Positions 8,842 through 18,325 are shown, counted from the first letter of the stretch. The stretch: 64,000 nt of DNA from CAYPTB01 sp964413535 (GCA_964413535.1 CAYPTB010000008.1:62001-126000); one strand, 5' to 3'. Notes: a model not told the origin generated them from the sequence alone. Program-made: numbers and translations.

Positions 8842-11145
8842 TCAATTCGCCTGGAGGCCGCGCCCGAGGAACTCCGCGAAGCGCTCCGCATCCCTCGTCG
8901 AGCCGGCGAACGATGCGAGCTTCTTCGCGTTCGCGGGATCCACGAGGACGTAGAAGGGCGTCGCCACGGATTGCGCGAGCTCTTGCTGCAGCGCCAGGAT
9001 GCGCTCGATGTTCGTGCGTCCGTCCGTGTGTAGCCGCGCCTCGACGAAACTCTTCTCCAGGATCCCGGCGACCGCCGGGAGACGGAAGATCTCTTCTTCC
9101 ATCTGACGGCAGTTCACTCATGTGTGGCCCGTGAAGTTGACGAGCACGATCTTACCCTCGGTGCGCGCGCGCTCGACGGCTCCGTCATAATCGTCGATCG
9201 CGATCTGGTGCTGGACCCCGAAGTCTCTCCACTTCGGCATGAGGCGTCCGCCGGAATAGTTCGGGATGATCGCGGTCATCACGCTATCCATCTCCTTGCC
9301 GGTCATGCCCCACGCGCAGTAGCCCGTGAAGCCCAGAACCAGGAAGGCCGTGACGACGCGAGTGGGTCCAGGTCGTGCGCGCTTACCCGGCCAGAGGCCC
9401 AGCAGGTAGATCGCGCTCGCAACGAAGATCGCGACCCACAGGAGCAGGAACACTTCGCGGGAAAGGATCTCCCACTCCCACACGAGATCGGAGTTCGAGA
9501 GGAACTTGAAAGCGGCCGCGAGTTCCACGAAGCCCAGGAACACCTTCAGCGTGTTCATCCACTCGCCGCTGCGCGGGACCTGGCGCAGGAAACCCGGGAC
9601 GAGCGAGAGCAGCACGAACGGAACGGCCATCGTCAGCCCGAAGACGCCCATCCCGAGAGCGGTGCGGCCGAGTCCGCCGTCCTGTGCCCCCACCAGGAGC
9701 AAACTTGCCACGAAAGGCGCCGTGCACGTGAACGACGAAACGACGAGCGTCACGCCCATCAAGAACACGCCGAGCCACCCGCCCGTCGCAGAAGCCTTGC
9801 CGGCGGCTTCGAGCAGGAACCGCGGTGGCTGCAAGTTGACGATCCCGAAGAGAACGAGCGCGAAGTAGAAGAACAGCACGCCGATCACGAGGTTCGTGAT
9901 CGGGTGCGTCGCGAAGGGGATGATCACGCGCCCGAACACGACGCCGATGAAGATGAAGATCAGCACGATCCCGAGGCCGTAGGCGATCGAGAGCGACAGC
10001 GCGCCAGACTTGCGCTCGGCAGCTTGCTTCGTGAAGAACGAAACGGTGATCGGGATCATCGGGTAGGTGCACGGCATCAGGAGCGTGAAGAGGCCCCAGA
10101 ACACCGCCAAGCCGAGGAATGCCGCGAGGTCGCCCTTCTCACCCAAGACTTCCACGCTGGTCGAGCTATCCCTCTCCTCCTCCCAACGCGAGAAGAGGGC
10201 CTCAGCTCCCGCTCCGCGGTCGACGAGGCTCTCGCGGTAGAGCACGCACACGCCGCCTTCGCCGTCCTGACAGGTGAGACCTTCGATCACGGCGGTGATC
10301 GGACCAGGTGCGTCGACGGCGGCTGCGATTTCGCCTTGCGCATGCAGGACGATCGTCCCTTCGTGGGCGAGGATCCACGCATCGACGGCCGGTTGCTCGA
10401 CCTTCTCGGGCTCGGGGAAGACGACGGAGCCCCAGGCGACCCCCTCCCCCGAGAGCGTGACCGTCGTGGGCTTCCCCACGGCCTCGTCGTTCCCGAGCTC
10501 CGAGTGATAGAGGTGCCAACCGGGAGTGATCGCAACCTCGATCGCAGCTCGAATGGTTCTCCCGTCGCGGCGCGTGAAGAGCGCCGCATCGGCTTCACCC
10601 CCGCCGTGCTGGTCCTTTGGACGCGGAGCGAAGAGCTCTTCGGGAAAAGCGGCGAAGAGGGCGTCGGGACCGGCGCCCTGCGACTCGATGGTCTGCTCGT
10701 AGTTCACACAGGACTTGTCGTCGCAGGTTTGCCCCACGAGGTGCGCTCCGATCGGGCCCGGAGTGACCCCTTCGGCAACGAGTCCGCCGGCGTAGAGCGC
10801 GATGGTTCCCTCGTGCGCCAGGATGAAGGCGTCCGATTCGGGCTGCTCGAGCGGGTGGGCTTCGGGAAAGCGCACGTCGGTCCAGCCGATACCCTCGCCC
10901 GTGAGTTCGACTCGCATCGGTATCCCGATCGCGCGGGGGTGTCCGAGCTCGTGGTGGTACAGGTGCCAACCGCGGTCGATCTTCAGCTCGATGGCCACCC
11001 TCACGCGGTCCCCCGCGATACGGGAGTGGAGGGTGGCGTGGGCATGAGCTCCGCCGCCGATCAACAAGGGGGGCTCTTGTGCCCATCCGAGCCCGGGAGC
11101 TGCGAGGAAGAGCCCGAGGCCGAGGAAGGACGTGCGGGTCAACAT
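8842..11145 (-). CDS. dsbD: DsbD-type thiol:disulfide transporter, probable selenoprotein (Sec676)
   Basis: Carries electrons from cytoplasmic thioredoxin across the inner membrane to periplasmic thiol proteins. The start is set at the ATG at 11145, giving the signal peptide LTRTSFLGLGLFLAAPGLGW. Two successive DsbD-alpha-like domains follow, each with GWHLYH and a cysteine pair (TCDDKSC; TCQDGEGGVC). The multi-helix core has both redox cysteines (LMPCTYPMIPI and SSFTCTAPF). The C-terminal thioredoxin domain reads VNFTGHT-[TGA]-VNCRQMEEEIF and runs on in frame to 8842. The TGA (9118-9120, codon 676) falls exactly on the first Cys of the expected FTG..CVNCR..E motif, and a SECIS-like hairpin follows. 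Read through, the protein has 767 residues with a U-V-N-C centre. Alternatives are a sequencing error or a genuine nonsense mutation with reinitiation at the next GTG, which would lose the redox centre. Confidence 0.82.
9080..9104 (-). promoter_or_regulatory. candidate bacterial SECIS element in dsbD mRNA
   Basis: On the minus strand a 10-bp stem pairs 9104-9095 with 9089-9080 (nine Watson-Crick pairs and one U-G) and closes on the 5-base loop AGAGA (9094-9090). The stem starts 13 bases after the TGA and the loop 23 bases after it. The second loop base is G. This agrees with the general form of bacterial SECIS hairpins, in which the loop lies roughly 16-37 bases after the UGA and has an early G. 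No covariation could be tested. Confidence 0.65.
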
Positions 11146-11327
11146 TTGGAGCGTTCGTGCGGGCCGTGGGAATGGGGAGGATAGCACTCGCTTGGCCCCC
11201 GCTCCGGGGGGGCGGGGACGCCCGGGCTTCGCTCGAGTGACCGGCCGCGACGGGCGGCTGTGGCTGCCGTGCGCGTGGCTGTACGATGGGAGGTTGTCCG
11301 CGAGACTACCCAAGGCTCGGCAACCGC

Positions 11328-12455
11328 ATGCGCATCCTTGCCGCTCTCGTCGTCGCCCCGCTCACTCTCGGGTCGCTTCCGGTCTTCCTTTCGCCGCCTA
11401 GCCTCGGTGAGCAGGATCCCGCGGCGGATGCGGAGCTTCCGCCGCTGCTACGCCTGAAGAAGGAGCGGGAGAAGTTCCTGTCCGAAGGTGTTCTGGGTTG
11501 CTGGCAACTCGACGGCTACACCGTTAGCGGCGTCACCACGCCCGCCGAAGAGATCACGGGAAACGCGCTCTTCTGCGAGGGTTATCTGGCGCTCTTGATC
11601 CACGCCATCGGCTTCGACGAAGTCAATTTCGAGGAAGTGACGGTCGCACAGGCGGGCATCTTTCGATACCGGGTCGACGAGTTCGGCGCGCTCCAGACCT
11701 CGACGGTCATGGGCCACTCGAATCCCCTCGGGGACCTCGAATACGATGCGGGCGGCGAGTTGCGCGAGTACACGCTCGACCTCGATCGAGTGCTGCTGAC
11801 GTTTCGCCACCAGGACGGCACCGTCCTCACTTTCAGCAGGATGGAGGAAAGCGCCTTCAGCGCGTGGGAGTTGACGAGACTCTCGCGTCACGACGCGGAC
11901 GGCATTAGTTCCGAGGAGGACCCGCCCACGAGCGGTGACCTCACACCGCTCCTCGCATTCCGCCGCGCTCAACAAGAGGCGCTGGAGCAGGGGGTGAAGG
12001 GCTCCTGGCAGTTGCTCGACTACACCCAGAACGGAGCCGTGGTACCCGAGGACGAGATCACCGCTCACTTCCTGTTCTGTGACGGATACTCCGCGCTCGT
12101 CATCCATGCCTTGGGCTTCGACGAAGCCACTCTCGAGGAAGTCTCCCTCGCCCAAGCCGGCCTCTTCCGTTACCGGGTCGACGAGAGCGCAGAGCTCCAG
12201 ACGTCGACCATCATCGGGCATGCGAATCCCTTTGGAGAGGTCGAGTGGGAGGACGAGGGAGAGCTACGCGAGTACGCTCTCGTGCTCGAGAAGGGGCAGG
12301 ACTCGCGGTCCGACCTTCTGACCCTCACCCACGAGGACGGCACGACGATGCGCCTCGGCCGCACGGCGCCCGGGCAGATCACTCAGAAGGAGGTCGAGCG
12401 CTTGAATCAGCTCCGCGGTCTCGGGTTCGACACGGACGTGGAAGGCGGTCGTTGA
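11328..12455 (+). CDS. secreted protein of two tandem lipocalin-like repeats, unknown function
   Basis: The function is not recognised. An N-terminal signal peptide (RILAALVVAPLTLGSLPVFL) starts at the ATG at 11328. The mature part is an internal duplication of about 150 residues. Repeat 1 begins LLRLKKEREKFLSEGVLGCW and repeat 2 begins LLAFRRAQQEALEQGVKGSW. Both continue with QL.(G/D)YT.(S/N)G, EIT...LFC(E/D)GY.AL(V/L)IHA(I/L)GFDE, VAQAG/LAQAG, (I/L)FRYRVDE, and LQTSTVMGHSNP / LQTSTIIGHANP. The G-W-L.Y..G pattern at each repeat start resembles lipocalin-like domains, a weak inference. It is transcribed away from dsbD and converges with the RNR gene. No catalytic motif is visible. Confidence 0.7.
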   Translation: MRILAALVVAPLTLGSLPVFLSPPSLGEQDPAADAELPPLLRLKKEREKFLSEGVLGCWQLDGYTVSGVTTPAEEITGNALFCEGYLALLIHAIGFDEVNFEEVTVAQAGIFRYRVDEFGALQTSTVMGHSNPLGDLEYDAGGELREYTLDLDRVLLTFRHQDGTVLTFSRMEESAFSAWELTRLSRHDADGISSEEDPPTSGDLTPLLAFRRAQQEALEQGVKGSWQLLDYTQNGAVVPEDEITAHFLFCDGYSALVIHALGFDEATLEEVSLAQAGLFRYRVDESAELQTSTIIGHANPFGEVEWEDEGELREYALVLEKGQDSRSDLLTLTHEDGTTMRLGRTAPGQITQKEVERLNQLRGLGFDTDVEGGR

Positions 12456-12458
12456 GCG

Positions 12459-12477
12459 GCGCCGGCCGGCGCGCCGG
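12459..12477. terminator. GC-rich palindrome between convergent genes
   Basis: A self-complementary GC-rich run (GCGCCGGCCGGCGC and neighbouring bases) fills the 27-base gap between the tandem-repeat protein and the RNR gene. It could form a hairpin for both strands, but it lacks a clear T-tract. Confidence 0.3.
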
Positions 12478-12482
12478 CGTCT

Positions 12483-15014
12483 TCAGCACTGGCTGTAGCC
12501 GCAGCCGTAGCACTTCACGCAGCCCTCTTCGAAGGCGAGGACGGCGGTGCACTGCGGACACTTCAGTTTGTACTGAGAGACGTTGCGCTGGGTGCGGGAG
12601 ATCTTCCCAGCCTCGGGAGAAGAGGCTTCGATCTGCGCGCGTCCGAGGAGCAACGACTCGAGTCCGAACTGGCGCTTGGCCTCCAAGTAGCGGTGTAGCG
12701 CCCGCGCCAGGCCGTCGGCGAGCGACATGATCCGTCCATCCTTGGTCGGGACGGTCATGCTCGATCCGATACCTTCGAGCTGGCTGAGTGCCATGTCGAG
12801 ACTTCCGTTCGCCCGCAGCCAAAGTGACAGAAGCCGGCAAATGGCTTCGAGGTCGGAGTTCGCGACGTCGCCGCCCTTTCCGAGCTGAGCGAAGACTTCA
12901 CGCTCGCGCCCGGATTGCGGTTCGACGGACACCTTCACGTGCATGTTGCCGAAGGGCGTCATTTGCCGAATGCGCAGCGACGGCATGATCTCCGGCAGGC
13001 GGATCGGGACTAGATCCTCGGCGTAAGTCGGGGCCGGCTCGGCGCGCGAGGTGGCCGTCGTCACGGGTGCCTCGCCCTCCGAGGCGCGCCGTGTGGAACT
13101 CCTGAGCGCCATCGGCTGGACGTCGCGACAGCCATCGCGGTACACGGTCACGCCTTTCACGTCGAGCTCGACGGCCAGGTCGTAGATCTTGCGCACGTCC
13201 TCGACCGTCGATTCCCTCGGGAAGTTGATCGTCTTCGATATCGAGGAGTCGCAGTGTCGCTGGAACGCCGCCTGCATGCGCATGTGCCAGTAGGGCGAGA
13301 TGTCGTGCGCTGTGACGAAGATGCGCTTGAGCTCTTCGGGCATCTCGTCGAGGTGCTGGAGCGTCCCCTCTTCGGTGATCGTGTCGACGAGTTCCTCGCT
13401 GAAGATCCCGAGCTCGCGCGCAGCCTTTTCGAACACGTAGTTCACTTCACGGAGCGTGGTCGGAACCCCCTTGGTGTCCTTCATGACCTGGCGGATGAAC
13501 GCCAGGCTGAACATGGGTTCGATGCCCCCCGAGCAATCGGCGATGATCGAGATCGTCCCGGTCGGGGCGACCGTCGTCGTGTAGGAGTTGCGCAGGCGTC
13601 GACCCTGCTTCTCCCAATCGGAACCCTCCCACGCGGGGAAAACGCCGCGCTCTTCCGCCAGGAGCTCGCTGGCAAGGTGCGATTCGTCGTTCAGAACGCG
13701 CATCACGTGATCGCCGAACGCGCACCCCTCTTCGGAGTTGTAGGGGATGCCGAGCTTGTAGAGCACGTCCGCGAAGCCCATCACGCCCAGGCCGATGCGG
13801 CGCGTAGTCTTCGACATCTGGTCGATCTGCGGCAACGGATAGCGGTTCGCCTCGATGACGTTGTCGAGGAAGCGCGTGGTCGAGTGGATCACGGCCTTGA
13901 ACTCGTCCCAGTCGAAGCTCGGTCCGTCGGCCGCTTCCCTCACGAACAGCCCGAGATTGATCGAACCCAGGTTGCAGGAATCGAAGGGGTGTAGAGGCTG
14001 CTCGCCGCAAGGGTTCGTGGCCTCGATCAGGCCGACGTTCTTGATCGGGTTGCGCTCGTTGATGCGATCGATGAACACCACCCCGGGCTCACCCGTGCGC
14101 CAGGCGTGATCGATGATCACGTTCCACAACTCACCGACGGTCCAGAACTCCTCGGTCTCGTTCCCCTGTCCGTCCCTCTTGACGAGCTTGCGCCATTCCT
14201 TGGAGCGCGGGTTCTGGACTTGGTGGACCATGTCGCGGTCCTTCGCGAGGTCGTCCAGGAAGCGATTCGTGATCGCCACGGAGATGTTGTAGTTGGTGAG
14301 CTTCGTCAGGTCGTCCTTGAAGGTGATGAAATCGACGATGTCGGGGTGATCGATCCGCAGGATGCCCATGTTGGCGCCGCGGCGGAACGCTCCCTGCTGG
14401 ATGGCGTCGGTGGCCTTCGAGAAGACCTGGATGAACGACAGCGGCCCTTCGGTGGTCCCTCCCGACGAGCGCACGATGTCGCCCTTCGGGCGCAGTCGCG
14501 AGAAGGAGAAACCCGTCCCCCCGCCGGCCTTTTGGATGAGCGCGGTGGCCTTGATCGAATCGAAGATGCCCTGGATCGAGTCCTCGACCGGAAGGACGAA
14601 GCAGGCCGAGAGCATTCCCATCTCGCGCCCGGCATTCATCAGCGTCGGGCTGTTGGGCATGAACTTGCGCGTCGCCATCAAGTTGAAGAACTCGCAGGCC
14701 ACTGCGAGGGCCTTCTCGCCGGAGCCGCCCGGGAAGTCGATCTCGGGCTTCGCGATGTGCGCTGCGACACGCCAGAGGAGCTGCTTCGGCGTCTCGACGA
14801 CGGCGCCCGTCTCCGGGTGCTTCTTCAGGTAGCGCCGCTCGAGGACGGCGAGCGCGTTCGGTGTCAGCCGGGGCTCGAGCAAGTGGCTCGGCGGATCGAC
14901 GGCGTCGAGTTGCACGAGAGCGTCCGCTCCCGACACCTTGAGGGTCTTCCTGCGATCGTTCGTAGCGGCTTTGGTCGTGCTCACGGGCTCTTTCTCGGGG
15001 TCGGTCGGCTTCAC
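12483..15014 (-). CDS. nrdJ: adenosylcobalamin-dependent (class II) ribonucleoside-diphosphate reductase
   Basis: Makes deoxyribonucleotides using a B12-derived radical, with or without oxygen. The 843-residue protein shows the conserved N-terminal ERRYLKK and ETPKQLLWRVA region. The thiol/substrate core follows: NSPTLMNAGREMGMLSACFV, GGTGFSFSRLRP, ATNPCGEQPLHPFDSCNLGS, NIEANRYPLP-like region, GVMGFADVLYKLGI and NSYTTTVAPTGTISIIADCS. The C-terminus ends in a cysteine-rich zinc-ribbon/redox tail (CPQC, CVKCYGCGYSQC), typical of large bacterial class II enzymes. It has a low-complexity segment at about residues 640-670. No B12 riboswitch signature was recognised upstream (15015-15266). Confidence 0.95.
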   Translation of the reverse strand: MKPTDPEKEPVSTTKAATNDRRKTLKVSGADALVQLDAVDPPSHLLEPRLTPNALAVLERRYLKKHPETGAVVETPKQLLWRVAAHIAKPEIDFPGGSGEKALAVACEFFNLMATRKFMPNSPTLMNAGREMGMLSACFVLPVEDSIQGIFDSIKATALIQKAGGGTGFSFSRLRPKGDIVRSSGGTTEGPLSFIQVFSKATDAIQQGAFRRGANMGILRIDHPDIVDFITFKDDLTKLTNYNISVAITNRFLDDLAKDRDMVHQVQNPRSKEWRKLVKRDGQGNETEEFWTVGELWNVIIDHAWRTGEPGVVFIDRINERNPIKNVGLIEATNPCGEQPLHPFDSCNLGSINLGLFVREAADGPSFDWDEFKAVIHSTTRFLDNVIEANRYPLPQIDQMSKTTRRIGLGVMGFADVLYKLGIPYNSEEGCAFGDHVMRVLNDESHLASELLAEERGVFPAWEGSDWEKQGRRLRNSYTTTVAPTGTISIIADCSGGIEPMFSLAFIRQVMKDTKGVPTTLREVNYVFEKAARELGIFSEELVDTITEEGTLQHLDEMPEELKRIFVTAHDISPYWHMRMQAAFQRHCDSSISKTINFPRESTVEDVRKIYDLAVELDVKGVTVYRDGCRDVQPMALRSSTRRASEGEAPVTTATSRAEPAPTYAEDLVPIRLPEIMPSLRIRQMTPFGNMHVKVSVEPQSGREREVFAQLGKGGDVANSDLEAICRLLSLWLRANGSLDMALSQLEGIGSSMTVPTKDGRIMSLADGLARALHRYLEAKRQFGLESLLLGRAQIEASSPEAGKISRTQRNVSQYKLKCPQCTAVLAFEEGCVKCYGCGYSQC

Positions 15015-15266
15015 CAGGGAGGGATGAGAACGACATCGGGCGGGGCGATCCAGGCCCTCGGTTCACCTTCCTGTGCACGGCGCTAATTGCGCCGCGCAAG
15101 AAGCCGTCGAGTCGCCGTGATTCCCGCTCGGAACGAAGGGCGACGATACCCCAAGCCCTGGGGCACACAAGAAGGAGAAAAGCAAAGGGCTACTAGATCT
15201 TGTGGGCCTTGGAACTTAGGCCGCTCGGGGAAGGAATCCAGTCCGCCGCTTCCTGAGAAGCCTCCG

Positions 15267-16928
15267 TCAGGCTCCGAGTCGGCTGCGGAGATCGCCGAGT
15301 TCCGGAATCCCGAGGGCCGCAGATGCGCCGATGTGCATGGCTGCTCCTACGGCGATGGAGATGGCGAGCGCGATAGGGGCCCCCGCGATCGTGGCCGAGA
15401 CGTGATACGTCGCGAACGAGGTCGCCCCCGAAGCCGCCGACGCTGCCCCGACCTGCAGGAGTCGCCGCTTCCAGGGGAGCGAGCAAGCGGGAAGGTCCAG
15501 CCGGCGGTGAAGCCCCGGAAGGAGCAGGAACAAATTTCCCCAGCTCGAGATGGCCGTGGCGAGCGCGAGCCCGTCCGCGTCCATTCCGCACCCAGCGACG
15601 AAGACGACGCTCAGGACCGTGTTCGTGAGCAGCATCGCTACCGACACACGCACCGGCGTCATGAAGTCGCCGCGGGCGTAGTACGCGCGGCTCGAGAGAC
15701 CCACCGCACCAGCGGGCAAGAGCGCGAGCGCGAGCATCCGCACTGCCGCGGCAACGCGCTGGACGCCCTCCTGGCCGAAGGCTCCGCGCCCGAAGAGCAC
15801 GCTGGAGATCGGCTCGGCGAGAACGAACAGCCCGACGGTGGCGGGGAGTGCGAGGAAGACCACGGCCAACTGCGTGCGGTCGTGCAACTGCCGCAGCTCT
15901 TCCTTCCGGCCCGCGTGCCCGAGCGCCTTGAGCGAGGGAAAGACTGCGCTGATCGCCGCCACGGCGATGAGCGCCATGGGGAACTGCTGGATGCGGTTCG
16001 CGAGGTAGTGCACCGTCGGACCACCGTTTGGCAGTAGCCCCTCGGCCATCAGCCCGGCGACGAGCACGTTGACCTGGAAGACCGAAGCGCCGAAGGCTAG
16101 CGGCGCGCTGCGCCGCAGGACGTCCCAGGCGGTCCTGCGCATCTGGGCCTGGTCCACGGTTACGACTTGCGCGTCGCGGCTCGCTTGCAGGAGCCCGAAG
16201 CGGGCGAGCGGCGCGACCTGCACGAGGAGCTGGGCGACACCCGCGGCTAGGACCCCCCACGCGAGGACGCGCGCCATCTCGAGCTGCCCGGCGAGGTCGC
16301 GCGGGGCCTCTTTCCCCCAGCCGAAGCGCCACACTACATAGCCGATCGCGGCCAGCCAGACCGCGTTCAGCGCCACGGGGGCGAAGGCCGTGGAGGCGAA
16401 GTGCCCGCGCACGTTGAGCGCGCCCCCGATCAAAGCAGAGAGACAGACCAGGATGACGAAGGGAAACATCCTGACGATCAGCTCCCGCACGGGTCCTGGG
16501 TCCGAGCCCAGCCACTCCCAGCCGAGGATCGGCATGCGGTCCGGGATGTAGAGAACGAGGAGCATGGTCGCCCCGGACAGGAGGAGCAGGATCCGTCCGA
16601 CCAGCGACAAGGTCCGCCAGAACAGCACGCGCCCGGCCTCGTCTCCGTGGTCGGCGTCCACTTCGGTCAGACGGGTTTGGAGCGCCGTCGACAGAGCTCC
16701 TTCACCGAGGAACTGCCGGAAGAGGTTCGGTACGCGGTAGGCGGTGATGAAGGCGTCGAAGATCGCGGACTTGTCTCCGAAGAGCGCCGCTTGAAGCATC
16801 TCGCGGGCGAAGCCCAGGATGCGGCTCGCGAGCGTCAGCCCGGACACGAGGAAGGTGCGCCGCAAGAGCCCGCCGTGTCGGCGAAGCACCTGCTCGCCTT
16901 TGGCGGCGGATTCTCGCGCTGCACTCAA
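15267..16928 (-). CDS. murJ: lipid II flippase MurJ
   Basis: Flips the lipid II peptidoglycan precursor to the outer face of the inner membrane. The 553-residue, very hydrophobic protein (about 14 helices expected for the family) has the MurJ N-terminal signature: SGLTLASRILGFAREMLQAA then LFGDKSAIFDAFITAYRVPN LFRQFLGEGALS. It also has the later family motif YLANRIQQFPMALIAVAAIS and ARGDFMTPVRVSVA. The start at 16928 gives a short basic N-terminal extension before the first helix. It lies upstream of the RNR gene on the same strand, with about 250 bases between that show nothing recognisable. Confidence 0.94.
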   Translation of the reverse strand: MSAARESAAKGEQVLRRHGGLLRRTFLVSGLTLASRILGFAREMLQAALFGDKSAIFDAFITAYRVPNLFRQFLGEGALSTALQTRLTEVDADHGDEAGRVLFWRTLSLVGRILLLLSGATMLLVLYIPDRMPILGWEWLGSDPGPVRELIVRMFPFVILVCLSALIGGALNVRGHFASTAFAPVALNAVWLAAIGYVVWRFGWGKEAPRDLAGQLEMARVLAWGVLAAGVAQLLVQVAPLARFGLLQASRDAQVVTVDQAQMRRTAWDVLRRSAPLAFGASVFQVNVLVAGLMAEGLLPNGGPTVHYLANRIQQFPMALIAVAAISAVFPSLKALGHAGRKEELRQLHDRTQLAVVFLALPATVGLFVLAEPISSVLFGRGAFGQEGVQRVAAAVRMLALALLPAGAVGLSSRAYYARGDFMTPVRVSVAMLLTNTVLSVVFVAGCGMDADGLALATAISSWGNLFLLLPGLHRRLDLPACSLPWKRRLLQVGAASAASGATSFATYHVSATIAGAPIALAISIAVGAAMHIGASAALGIPELGDLRSRLGA

Positions 16929-16987
16929 GATGGTGAGAGCGTATCCACTGCTCAGCGGCGATACGACCGCTCTTCGAATCGCCGCGC

Positions 16988-18325
16988 TCAGCCTAAAGGC
17001 GGCGCGCGCTCCTTCTCGGAGGGTCGTGTTCGCGCGCCGACGACGACTCGGGCGCTACGTTGATAAGTGAAGTAGGCCCAGGCCCATTCGAACATGACGG
17101 CGATGCGAGAGCGGAATCCGATCAGCCACAACACGTGGACGGCGAGCCACAGGAGCCACGCCACGAAGCCCGCGAACTCGAAACGCCCGAGGCGCGCGAC
17201 GGCGGCGGCGCGGCCGATCGTCGCGAGCAGTCCAGGATCGCGATAGCGGAACGGGCGGCGCTCCTCGCCGCGCAGGTCGCGCAGCAAGTTCGAGGCGGCG
17301 GCACGGGCTTCCTGAATCGCCGCCGGCGCCATGCCGGGCACCCACCCCCCGTCGTCGCGCCTCACGGCAGCGAGGTCGCCGATCACGAAGACTTCGGGGT
17401 GCCCTGGAATGGAGAGGTCGGCGTCGACCTCCACGCGGCCGTCCTTCGCGAGCGGCGCATCGAGGGTACGCGCGACCGCGGAGGGCTGAACGCCCGCCGC
17501 CCACAGGACCGTGCGCGCTCGGAGGCGCCCGTGCGACAACTCGACGCCCGTGTCGTCCAGATTCAAGACGCGCTGGCCGAGACGAAGCTCGATCCCGCGT
17601 CGCTCGAGCATGACGTGCGCCTTCTTCGACAGGCTCGCCGGGAAGGTGGGTAGCACCCGCTCGGCGAGATCGACGAGGACGACTCGCGTCGTCCGCGGAT
17701 CGATGTTGCGAAAGTCGCGCGTCAGGGTCTTGGTGGCGATCTCGCGCAGCGCTCCGGCGAGCTCGACGCCGGTCGGTCCGGCGCCGATCACCGCGAAAGT
17801 GAGCCATGCCATCCGCTCTGCGTCGTCTTCCGCGCGCTCGGCGTGCTCGAAAGCCATGAGGATCCTGCAGCGGATCTCGAAAGCATCCTCGAGCGACTTG
17901 AGCCCCGGCGCGAAGCGCGCCCAGTCGTCGCGACCGAAGTAGGCGCTCTCCATCCCCGTGGCGACGATGAGGTAATCGTAGTCGAGGACAGCATCCCCGA
18001 GGTGGACGCGACGAGCTGCCGTTTCCACGGACTGCACTTCGGCGAGGAGCACCGTTGCATTGTGCTGGCGACGCAGAATGCTTCGAATCGGCGCAGCGAC
18101 GTCGGGCGCGGCGAGGGCGGCCGTCGCGACCTGATAGAGCAGGGGCTGGAAGAGATGGTGATTTCGGCGGTCGACCACCGTAACGCGGACGTCGGCGCCC
18201 GCGAGGGCGCGAGCAGCATACAAGCCGCCGAAGCCCCCGCCCAGGATCACGACACGGGGGGGAAGGGAACGGAACATTCGCGTTCTGGAGAGCTGCGCCC
18301 ACTCCAGGGCGCGAAGCGACACCAT
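16988..18325 (-). CDS. ndh: type II NADH dehydrogenase (NDH-2) / FAD-dependent oxidoreductase
   Basis: Non-proton-pumping NADH:quinone oxidoreductase bound to the inner membrane. An N-terminal FAD fold (RVVILGGGFGGLYAARALAG) is followed by VVDRRNHHLFQPLLYQVATA, characteristic of NDH-2. A second nucleotide fold for NADH (VIGAGPTGVELAGALREIAT) lies mid-protein. GHPEVFVIGDLA is the conserved second flavin motif. The C-terminal 50 residues (VAWLLWLAVHVLWLIGFRSR and following) are hydrophobic and amphipathic and would anchor it to the membrane. The ATG at 18277 (MFRSLPPRVVILGG) is an alternative start that fits the family better. It follows gyrA-yqeY on the same strand, 12 bases after yqeY. Confidence 0.9.
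   Translation of the reverse strand: MVSLRALEWAQLSRTRMFRSLPPRVVILGGGFGGLYAARALAGADVRVTVVDRRNHHLFQPLLYQVATAALAAPDVAAPIRSILRRQHNATVLLAEVQSVETAARRVHLGDAVLDYDYLIVATGMESAYFGRDDWARFAPGLKSLEDAFEIRCRILMAFEHAERAEDDAERMAWLTFAVIGAGPTGVELAGALREIATKTLTRDFRNIDPRTTRVVLVDLAERVLPTFPASLSKKAHVMLERRGIELRLGQRVLNLDDTGVELSHGRLRARTVLWAAGVQPSAVARTLDAPLAKDGRVEVDADLSIPGHPEVFVIGDLAAVRRDDGGWVPGMAPAAIQEARAAASNLLRDLRGEERRPFRYRDPGLLATIGRAAAVARLGRFEFAGFVAWLLWLAVHVLWLIGFRSRIAVMFEWAWAYFTYQRSARVVVGARTRPSEKERAPPLG

Noticed and set aside
8842..9117. A separate 91-residue gene beginning at the GTG after the dsbD TGA
   Set aside because: It is in the same frame as dsbD, has no own ribosome site, starts in mid-domain and continues the thioredoxin fold, so it is the end of dsbD.
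9124..11184. Long plus-strand open frame opposite dsbD
   Set aside because: Arg/Glu/His-rich translation without family resemblance; it is the antisense of dsbD, as expected in GC-rich DNA.
15015..15266. Cobalamin riboswitch before the class II RNR gene
   Set aside because: No B12-box-like conserved sequence was recognised.
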